A stretch of 16,835 nt of DNA, taken from NCBI GenBank assembly GCA_023409675.1, contig JAEYRC010000073.1, forward strand, positions 1 to 16,835, in the 5' to 3' direction. Every line of letters starts with the position of its first letter. The stretch's first letter is position 1. The stretch comes from Bacteroidota bacterium (GTDB taxonomy: Bacteria > Bacteroidota > Bacteroidia > Chitinophagales > Chitinophagaceae). Below are positions 1 to 6,368 of the stretch, one piece after another. The position numbers and the translations under genes are program-made. Below the pieces are notes generated by a model, which made no database searches, was not told the origin of the DNA, and saw nothing but the letters and a program-made list of their open reading frames with translations.

Positions 1-2
1 CT

Positions 3-1160
3 GCTGTTTCCGGTAATATGTGGAACGTAAAGGTGGAGACTGACGCCTTTCATCGGCAATGGCTGGGCACAAACAATGAAGGTGCGGCTGCTGCGATCGC
101 CATACTGCCGGAATTAATTTCGGCTACACTTGATGGTGATCTGCTATCGCTGTACACCAAGGGCAGAGCGGGAGACAGCTTACGCATATGGGCTGGTGAA
201 CCCGCATACGATAAGGTGCCGGTTCAATTACCTGCGGGTAATCATACCCTCCATCTTCATGAACACATTGGCCGTTTTGAGGGGAAGATAGTAGTGCAAT
301 TAATGCATGATGGCATACTGAAAGATGAAGTGAGCCGGCATATAAAACCCGGAACGCCACGAAGGGTGTCCACAGTAAAAAAGACCACTGCTTATTCAAT
401 CGCTCCAGAAGGAATGGTGGCAATACCGGCTGGTAAATTCAGGTTCAAAGCGACCAATGGCGATGAGTTTATCCCATACCCCAAACAGGATCAGCACAGT
501 GTTTTCGATATGCCCGCTTTTTATATGGATAAATATCCGGTAACCAATAAGGCATTTAAAAAGTTCCTTGATGCATCGGGATATATTCCATCAGATACCG
601 CCAACTTCCTGAAACAATGGAATGGACGGCAAATTCCTTCCGGTATGGAAGAACATCCGGTTGTTCATGTGAGTTATGAAGATGCTAAGGCATATGCCGC
701 ATGGGCTGGAAAGCGACTGCCCACAGAAGTGGAATGGCAGTATGCAGCACAGACTTCCAAACTCAATGAATGGCCCTGGAAGCAGGAAACGCCTGTTATG
801 CGCAGGCAGGAAGTGGTCACCAATACCCTGACTGTTTTCCATCTTGAGGGTATAGATTCCTCCGTTACTAACCTGGGTAATGGTATATTAACGCCGGTTG
901 GATCCTATCCTAAGGGAGTAAATCCGCACGGATTGCACGACCTGGTAGGATCGGTATGGCAACTAACCAATGACCTCTATATGAATGGAAGTTACCGGTA
1001 CATCATTATGAAAGGCGGATCGTATTTCAAACCTTCCAGCAGTTGGTGGTATGTTCAGGGCGGGCCCCGCGAATTGCATTACCGTCAGCATTTGTTACGG
1101 GTGAGTCAGGGCTTTGAACGCAATGGAACGGTGGGTTTCCGGTGTGTGGCGGATAAGTAA
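3..1160 (+). CDS. FGE/SUMF1-type domain protein, 5' truncated, lacks catalytic cysteines
   Basis: The reading frame is open to the window edge (codons from base 3), so the ATG at 18 is probably internal and the gene starts upstream. Numbering from that ATG (380 residues), about residues 1-125 are a beta-rich region I do not recognise. Residues 128-380 match the formylglycine-generating-enzyme/sulfatase-modifying-factor fold: PEGMVAIPAGKF near 130, FYMDKYPVTN at 168-177, RLPTEVEWQYAA at 233-244, GLHDLVGSVWQLTND at 305-319, KGGSY at 332-336 and the closing GFRC at 373-376. In true FGE the segment after GGSY carries two cysteines that bind copper and act in catalysis. Here that segment (337-360) has none, and C376 is the only cysteine. 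I therefore infer a non-canonical enzyme or a binding module, not an active FGE. Many Bacteroidota proteins carry this fold as a C-terminal domain. The fold call is secure; the function is open. Confidence 0.85.
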   Translation, partial: AVSGNMWNVKVETDAFHRQWLGTNNEGAAAAIAILPELISATLDGDLLSLYTKGRAGDSLRIWAGEPAYDKVPVQLPAGNHTLHLHEHIGRFEGKIVVQLMHDGILKDEVSRHIKPGTPRRVSTVKKTTAYSIAPEGMVAIPAGKFRFKATNGDEFIPYPKQDQHSVFDMPAFYMDKYPVTNKAFKKFLDASGYIPSDTANFLKQWNGRQIPSGMEEHPVVHVSYEDAKAYAAWAGKRLPTEVEWQYAAQTSKLNEWPWKQETPVMRRQEVVTNTLTVFHLEGIDSSVTNLGNGILTPVGSYPKGVNPHGLHDLVGSVWQLTNDLYMNGSYRYIIMKGGSYFKPSSSWWYVQGGPRELHYRQHLLRVSQGFERNGTVGFRCVADK

Positions 1161-1166
1161 TAATTT

Positions 1167-1264
1167 ATTTCCCGCAGATTTCGCAAATTTTTAGCAGATT
1201 ATCGCAGATTTTAGGCTCTATATCTGCGCCCATCTGTTAGAAATCAGCGAAATCTGCGGGAAAT
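1167..1264. repeat. 98-bp palindromic hairpin repeat, copy A
   Basis: The ends are an exact 18-bp inverted repeat: ATTTCCCGCAGATTTCGC at 1167-1184 and its reverse complement at 1247-1264. Inside it, 1188-1208 and 1222-1242 also pair imperfectly (about 16 of 21 positions), so the whole segment can fold into one long hairpin. It is built from repeated CGCAGATT words. It begins seven bases after the stop of the FGE-like gene and ends 62 bases before the GH127 start. A related copy lies at 3770-4006. I recall CGCAGATT-rich intergenic palindromes as common in Bacteroidota genomes, but I cannot name a family. It may act as an RNA 3' structure or be a REP-like non-autonomous element. Confidence 0.85.
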
Positions 1265-1301
1265 GTATTTAAAAATCTGAGTGAAATGCATTATTAAATG
1301 A

Positions 1302-1309
1302 TAAGTTTA
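1302..1309 (+). promoter_or_regulatory. candidate -7 box for the GH127 gene
   Basis: TAAGTTTA matches seven of eight positions of the Bacteroidota -7 consensus TAnnTTTG and lies 17 bases before the ATG. No convincing -33 TTTG is present at the usual spacing, so the assignment is weak. Confidence 0.25.
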
Positions 1310-1326
1310 ATCTACAACCGGCTATT

Positions 1327-3279
1327 ATGAAATTCAAATATCTTCTTTTAACGCTATTTATTCTAAATAACTCCTTCGCTCAGGAGTCTTTACAAAAACT
1401 CTATCCGGTAGGCTTTGCCTCAGTAGAAATAACCGATCCATTTTGGAAAGAGCGGATGCAAACCGTTTCCACTGCCACCCTCGATGCCTGCATTCTCTAT
1501 ACAGAAAATAAAACTGGCCGTATCCGGAACTTTGAAAAGGCGGCAATTGGAACCGGGGTACATGAAGGTATTTATTATGATGATTCTGATGTATATAAGG
1601 CACTGGAGGCCATGGCCTATTCGCTAAAAAATTATCCTGATGCGGCAACTGAAGCCAAAGCCGATTCCTGGATTGCTAAGATTGCCGCTGCGCAGATGGC
1701 CGACGGATATCTGAATACCTATTATCAACTCACAGGAATACAGAACCGCTGGACCGATATGGAGAAGCATGAAGCCTACTGTGCCGGTCATCTTATAGAA
1801 GCGGGTATTGCTTACTATAATACCACCGGTAAACGTAAGCTGCTTGATGTTGCTATACGTTTTGCCGATCATATCGACTCCAACTTCCGGCTTCAGAATA
1901 AACCCTGGGTTGCCGGTCACCAGGAAATCGAGCTTGCCCTGATGAAATTATTTCATCTTACCGGTAACAGGAATTATCTCCAGCTTGCCGACTGGTTTCT
2001 CGATCAGCGGGGCAGGGGATACGGTAAGGGAAAGATATGGGATGACTGGAAAAATCCGGAATACTGCCAGGACCTGGTTCCGGTTAAGGATCAGCGTAAT
2101 ATTACCGGCCATGCGGTTCGGGCAATGTATATGTATACAGGTGCCGCGGATGTTGCTGCGGTAAATGGCAATGCCGGTTACATTACAGCGATGAATGCCA
2201 TTTGGGAAGATGTGGTACACCGCAACATGTACATCACTGGCGGTATAGGCGCTCAGGGCAGTAATGAAGGGTTTGGGGAAGATTATGTACTGCCAAATGA
2301 GACCGCTTATTGCGAAACCTGCGCTTCTGTAGGAATGGTATTTTGGAATCAGCGGATGAACATGCTGTCGGGGCATACACGCTATATCGATGTATTGGAA
2401 AGAAGTCTGTACAATGGGGCGCTCGATGGTTTGTCGCTTTCCGGCGACCGGTTCTTTTACGGCAATCCACTGGCCTCCTCTGGTCAGCATACCCGAAGGG
2501 AATGGTATGGTACAGCCTGTTGCCCTTCTAACATAGCCCGCCTCGTTGCTTCACTTGGCGATTATGTTTATGCGACAGCAAAGGACCAGGTTTTTGTTCA
2601 ACTGTATATCGGCAATAAAAGCCACTTTACCGTTAACAAGCAGCCGCTTGAAATTTCGCTTGAGACAGGAATGCCCTGGAAGGGAAATGTTCTGCTGAAA
2701 CTGGATAAAGCCCCCCGCCAGGCGTTTACGTTAAACCTTCGTAAGCCGGGGTGGATCAATACTCCTGCTCCGGGTGATCTTTACCGTTATAAAGAGGAGC
2801 GGTCAGCAGAAGTTGTTATCCGGGTGAACGGTAACGTTGTACCGGCTACCGAAAACAACGGGTACCTCAGCATCACCCGTAAATGGAAACAGGGCGATCA
2901 AGTGGAAGTGGATTTCCCAATGGAAGTACGTCAGGTGATCAGTCATCCCAGTCTCAAACAAAATGCCGGTAAGCTTGCGCTGCAATACGGTCCAATTGTC
3001 TATTGCGTTGAAGGAGCGGATAATGGTGGTAAAGCCTGGAATTTTCTGGTCGCGGAAGATCCCCAATTCAAAGTAAACTATAATGAAGGGTTGTTAGGCG
3101 GTGTTAATACGATAACGTTCACCGGCAACCGCCAACTTGCTTCGGCTGATGGTAAGTCCGTAACCTCAGTTCCTGCAATGATCAACGCCATTCCTTATTT
3201 CGCCTGGAATAACCGTGGCGCCGATGAAATGCAGGTTTGGCTGCCTTATAAGATTAATGAGGTTAAGCTCACCGACTGA
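1327..3279 (+). CDS. Secreted glycoside hydrolase family 127 (beta-L-arabinofuranosidase-like, DUF1680)
   Basis: The 650-residue length is close to the characterised enzyme HypBA1 (658). Residues 1-18 form a signal peptide (hydrophobic LLLTLFILNN, cleavage near SFA-QES), so the enzyme is exported, probably to the periplasm. An (alpha/alpha)6-barrel catalytic domain is expected up to about residue 420, followed by beta-sandwich domains. The active site is complete by comparison with HypBA1 from memory: E314 (SNEGF) at the acid/base position, E330 and C332 in CETCAS, and C398-C399 in TACCPSN as nucleophile and Zn ligand. GH127 enzymes remove beta-L-arabinofuranose from glycans by a retaining mechanism using a Zn-bound cysteine. 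Related families (GH146) share this architecture, so the exact substrate is uncertain. The gene stands alone between two hairpin repeats, with no SusC/SusD partner in view. Confidence 0.93.
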   Translation: MKFKYLLLTLFILNNSFAQESLQKLYPVGFASVEITDPFWKERMQTVSTATLDACILYTENKTGRIRNFEKAAIGTGVHEGIYYDDSDVYKALEAMAYSLKNYPDAATEAKADSWIAKIAAAQMADGYLNTYYQLTGIQNRWTDMEKHEAYCAGHLIEAGIAYYNTTGKRKLLDVAIRFADHIDSNFRLQNKPWVAGHQEIELALMKLFHLTGNRNYLQLADWFLDQRGRGYGKGKIWDDWKNPEYCQDLVPVKDQRNITGHAVRAMYMYTGAADVAAVNGNAGYITAMNAIWEDVVHRNMYITGGIGAQGSNEGFGEDYVLPNETAYCETCASVGMVFWNQRMNMLSGHTRYIDVLERSLYNGALDGLSLSGDRFFYGNPLASSGQHTRREWYGTACCPSNIARLVASLGDYVYATAKDQVFVQLYIGNKSHFTVNKQPLEISLETGMPWKGNVLLKLDKAPRQAFTLNLRKPGWINTPAPGDLYRYKEERSAEVVIRVNGNVVPATENNGYLSITRKWKQGDQVEVDFPMEVRQVISHPSLKQNAGKLALQYGPIVYCVEGADNGGKAWNFLVAEDPQFKVNYNEGLLGGVNTITFTGNRQLASADGKSVTSVPAMINAIPYFAWNNRGADEMQVWLPYKINEVKLTD

Positions 3280-3356
3280 TATCAACCGGTATGTTGTACC
3301 AGAGCTATAATGCAACTAGCCGTATAGCAATATTCATTACGCCAACAACTCAGTCT

Positions 3357-3647
3357 TTAGGAGCCGGCAAATGGCGTTCCGAAAATGCCTACGGCAAGTT
3401 CAGCCCAAACCAGGAATAACAGCAACAGCAATCCGCCAATCAGCAACAGACGATACTGTAGCGATTGAACTTTCTGCAATACCAGTTCGATCAGCAATCC
3501 TGTGCCCAGCAATAATCCGCCCATCACAATAAAATCAAAGAAACTCCAGTCAACTTCATTAGTGAATTGCATTGCCACCAGGGGAATCATGAGAAGTCCG
3601 GCTACCACCAGCAGTATAATGGTCAGGCGTTTGGTTTGTAAGGTCAT
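3357..3647 (-). CDS. Small three-helix membrane protein, unknown function
   Basis: The 96-residue protein is very hydrophobic, with three likely membrane segments at about 9-27, 38-57 and 66-88. Short polar links include EVDWSFFD at 31-38 and a basic stretch near KVQSLQYR. There is no signal peptide or known catalytic motif. I have an impression of similar hypothetical proteins in other Bacteroidota but cannot assign a family. The start is supported by a plausible promoter 47-77 bases upstream (3694-3724). It is convergent with the GH127 gene (77-bp gap) and its upstream region holds repeat copy B. It is probably a real gene because the frame is compact, strongly hydrophobic throughout and has a promoter. 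Confidence 0.7.
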   Translation of the reverse strand: MTLQTKRLTIILLVVAGLLMIPLVAMQFTNEVDWSFFDFIVMGGLLLGTGLLIELVLQKVQSLQYRLLLIGGLLLLLFLVWAELAVGIFGTPFAGS

Positions 3648-3693
3648 GTTGTAAATTTTGCTTGATAATATTATTTAAAAGTGCTTTGAAATA

Positions 3694-3724
3694 CAAAGTA
3701 AATTGAAATTTTTATATCCTGCAA
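3694..3724 (-). promoter_or_regulatory. candidate Bacteroidota promoter for the 96-aa membrane protein
   Basis: On the reverse strand, TTG (3724-3722) is followed after 20 bases by TTACTTTG (3701-3694), close to the -33 TTTG / -7 TAnnTTTG arrangement. The predicted RNA start near 3687 would leave a leader of about 40 bases before the ATG at 3647. The second base of the -7 box is off consensus. Confidence 0.35.
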
Positions 3725-3769
3725 GTATTTATAATTTTTCTTTTAAGGGGGAACTCTAATCAAATACAT

Positions 3770-4006
3770 TTCCCGCAGATTCCGCAGATTTAGGCGGATT
3801 TACGCAGATTATTTTTGGCTGTTCCTCTGCGCAGATCTGTCTAAATCCGCGAAAATCTGCGGGAACGGCTGTTTTGATCTGCGCCTATTGGCTAAAAATC
3901 CGCGTCATCCGCGGGAACGGCTGTTTAATCTGAGTCCATCTGCTAAAAATCTGCGCCATCTGCGGGAAAGGCTGTTTAACCCTCAGCAGACAGCGCAGAT
4001 TTTAGC
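3770..4006. repeat. Palindromic hairpin repeat, copy B, with tandem half-unit expansion
   Basis: Bases 3770-3865 form a hairpin of about 96 bp related to copy A: TTCCCGCAGATT (3770-3781) pairs exactly with 3854-3865, and roughly three quarters of the inner positions also pair. After it the right arm is repeated in tandem. GGCTGTT recurs at 3817, 3867, 3919 and 3970, giving periods of 50, 52 and 51, and each full unit ends in GCGGGAA. The last partial unit is inverted: 3993-4006 pairs with 3943-3957 with one unpaired base. With 3648-3769 this fills the 366-bp gap between the membrane-protein gene and the peptidase stop; the remaining 3725-3769 is AT-rich without a clear signal. The block ends about eight bases from the peptidase stop, so it would form the 3' end of that mRNA. 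Confidence 0.85.
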
Positions 4007-4013
4007 GTATAGC

Positions 4014-6200
4014 TTAACGGCTCGTAGTACTTAAATTAACCTCCTTCGGAGGTTCGGCACCCATCAGGTGTTCTACAAAATAATCCCAGCGTTTCCGGGT
4101 CATATACATGCCATCTGCCCCGAAACCATGCCGTGCATGAGGGAAAATGATCAGGTCAAAATCCTTGTTGGCTTTGATAAGCGCGTCCACTACCAGGTAG
4201 GTGTTATAAGGTGGCACATTATCATCCATCGCGCCATGGGCGAGCATTAGTTTGCCTTTTAAGTTCTTCGCATATTCCTGGTTGGCCTGTCTCTTATAAT
4301 TGTCACCATCAACCAGTCCGATATAACGTTCGCCCCAGTCATCCTCATAATTGCGATTATCATGATTTCCCGACTCGGAAATACCTACTTTATAAAAATC
4401 GGGATAGCGGAACATAGCCGTTGCCGTGGCAAAGCCACCTCCTGAATGGCCCCATACGCCCACCCGGTTCAGGTCGAGGAATCCGTAGCGTTGTTCAAGC
4501 TGGCGCAAACCCGCGATCTGGTCGTCGAGCGTATTGTCGGCCATATCACCATAACAGACATCGTGAAACGATTTTGAACGGTAGGGGTTGCAGGTTCCAT
4601 CGATCACTACAACGATAAAGCCCAGTTCAGCCAGTGCCTGGTGATCACTTCTTGCTGCTGAAAACGAACGATTGCCAACTCCGCCACCCTGTGGACCGGG
4701 ATAGATATAATTCACTACCGGATATTTTTTAGAGGAATCGAGATGCGATGGTGTAAACATCAGCCCGTACAGGTCCCAGCGCTCATCTCTTGACTTAACC
4801 ATCACGGGGGTAGGGGGTTTCCATCCCATCGAGGTCAGCCGGCTGATATCGGCTTTTTCCAGTTCTGCAATCATTTTTCCCTTAATATCCCGTAATACTG
4901 ATACCGGGGGAACATTGGGTTGCGAATAGGTATGGACGATATACCGAAGGTCGGGTGAGATAGATACATTGTGATTTCCGTTTTCCGGTGTCAATAAGTT
5001 CAGGTTCTTCCCATCCATTTTAATGCTGTACAGGTGGCTGAAATAAGGATCTCTTCCGGCTTCACGGCCATTGGCTTCAAAATACAGCATGCGGTTTTTT
5101 TCATCCACATGAAGCAGCCGGCTGACCACAAACGCTCCTTTGGTAATCTGGTGTTTTAGTTTTCCGGTTCCGGCGTCATAGAGGTATAAATGTCCCCAGT
5201 CATCGCGTTGCGAATACCAGATGATCTCATTGGTTTTTGGCAGATAGCGCCAGTTGATCTTTCCTCTGCCCGATTCGTATTGTGTGGGCACCACTTCCTC
5301 AAAAACCTCCCTTACTTCACCCGTAGCAGCGTTGGCAATGCGCATTTTGGCCTGTTTGTGGTCGCGGCTGCTGGAAACAAAAGCCAGTTGCGAGCCGTCT
5401 GCTGTCCATTCATTATCATCAAAAGCCCCGGAGCAGGAAATGTCGTCGCACAGGGTGCTGCGTCTTGGATCGGGATCAACCTTTAACCGGATAACCCGGG
5501 GTTGTTCCACATCAATAATCACCCGGTGAATCATGATCACCGCACTGTCTTCGGGTAATGGATATTTCCATTGCTGTAATTTTGGTGCACCTACATTGGT
5601 TGATACAAGATACATGTCGTTGGTATGGCGCTGATCCTGCTGATAGGTACTGATCTTTTTTGAATCCGGCGACCAGAGTACAACCGGGCGGTCGCTATGC
5701 CGCCAGCCGGCATTGTCTGTGGCATATCCGAAATTTTCCACTCCATCCGTCGTTAACGCTGTTTCTTTGCCACTGGCTACATCTTTAACCCATAGGTTCC
5801 AGTCGCGTATAAAGACCGCTTTTTTTCCATCAGGAGAAACAACTTCAGGCGAACCGCCTCTTCTGCTAAAGCGTGCCTCAGCGGTATTCGCATCAGGAAT
5901 AAGGGTTTTAATATCCGAAGCCGTGGTTTTACGGCCTGTCTTCGGATCCACCAGCACAAACTCACGCTTACCCTTATCCGAAACGGTATACCAAAAACGC
6001 CCATCTTCCAGCCAGACCGGGTTAACGCCACTCCGGTCTATTAGACTGTTGGTATTGGATCCCAGAAATTTGGCGGCTTCTTTGTACTGTGCGGCAGTTA
6101 TTGCTTTTGTTCCGGTTTGACCCCAGCCGCTGAAGGCGATCAGTACCAGAAAGAACAGGCCTGAAAAATGTTTGATCATAATTCGTAATTTTTTATGCAT
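4014..6200 (-). CDS. Exported S9 family (prolyl oligopeptidase / DPP-like) serine peptidase
   Basis: The protein has 728 residues, typical of DPP-IV-type S9 peptidases. It has a signal peptide (hydrophobic 11-25, GWG-QTG). The ATG at 6179 (MIKHFSG) is an equally good start: it has an A-rich upstream region, and a CATATTTG box at 6216-6209 would place the RNA start almost on the 6200 codon. The N-terminal part (about 60-480) is the DPPIV-N beta-propeller, with motifs such as VVSPDGKKAVF and EIIWYSQRDDWGHLYLY. The C-terminal alpha/beta-hydrolase carries the triad S586 (GVWGHSGGG), D659 (HGAMDDNV) and H691 (ARHGFG). The Glu-Glu pair that binds the peptide N-terminus in true DPP-IV is not seen: the matching region (about 157-171) reads GYATDNAGW. 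I therefore infer periplasmic peptide cleavage with specificity unlike DPP-IV. It is divergent from the FAD-protein gene. Confidence 0.92.
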   Translation of the reverse strand: MHKKLRIMIKHFSGLFFLVLIAFSGWGQTGTKAITAAQYKEAAKFLGSNTNSLIDRSGVNPVWLEDGRFWYTVSDKGKREFVLVDPKTGRKTTASDIKTLIPDANTAEARFSRRGGSPEVVSPDGKKAVFIRDWNLWVKDVASGKETALTTDGVENFGYATDNAGWRHSDRPVVLWSPDSKKISTYQQDQRHTNDMYLVSTNVGAPKLQQWKYPLPEDSAVIMIHRVIIDVEQPRVIRLKVDPDPRRSTLCDDISCSGAFDDNEWTADGSQLAFVSSSRDHKQAKMRIANAATGEVREVFEEVVPTQYESGRGKINWRYLPKTNEIIWYSQRDDWGHLYLYDAGTGKLKHQITKGAFVVSRLLHVDEKNRMLYFEANGREAGRDPYFSHLYSIKMDGKNLNLLTPENGNHNVSISPDLRYIVHTYSQPNVPPVSVLRDIKGKMIAELEKADISRLTSMGWKPPTPVMVKSRDERWDLYGLMFTPSHLDSSKKYPVVNYIYPGPQGGGVGNRSFSAARSDHQALAELGFIVVVIDGTCNPYRSKSFHDVCYGDMADNTLDDQIAGLRQLEQRYGFLDLNRVGVWGHSGGGFATATAMFRYPDFYKVGISESGNHDNRNYEDDWGERYIGLVDGDNYKRQANQEYAKNLKGKLMLAHGAMDDNVPPYNTYLVVDALIKANKDFDLIIFPHARHGFGADGMYMTRKRWDYFVEHLMGAEPPKEVNLSTTSR

Positions 6201-6267
6201 TTGCCCTTCAAATATGCAGCATTTATTCTTAATAATTGATATTCTCCGCGCCTGCGCTCACCCATTT

Positions 6268-6305
6268 GGAATTAATTCCGCCAACAGATACCGGCGAACT
6301 GCCGG
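6268..6305. promoter_or_regulatory. palindrome and hairpin in a divergent promoter region
   Basis: GGAATTAATTCC (6268-6279) is a perfect 12-bp palindrome. Twelve bases on, CCGGC-GAACT-GCCGG (6291-6305) is a perfect 5-bp stem. Both lie in the 168-bp gap between the divergent peptidase and FAD-protein genes. The palindrome could be an operator, but no regulator can be tied to it and chance is possible. Confidence 0.25.
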
Positions 6306-6368
6306 AGAAAATGAACATTAAGCATAGATTTATTTTCGTTTGCTGTTTTAATAGTAATTTTCCCTGTC

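Noticed and set aside
3817..3976. Tandem units of 50-52 bp considered as a CRISPR array
   Set aside because: The whole unit is repeated with drift, there are no unique spacers between short identical repeats, and no cas genes are near. It fits a palindromic repeat family with arm duplication.
5713..6120. 135-codon forward frame inside the S9 peptidase gene
   Set aside because: Antisense shadow of a gene with intact catalytic motifs; no family features of its own.
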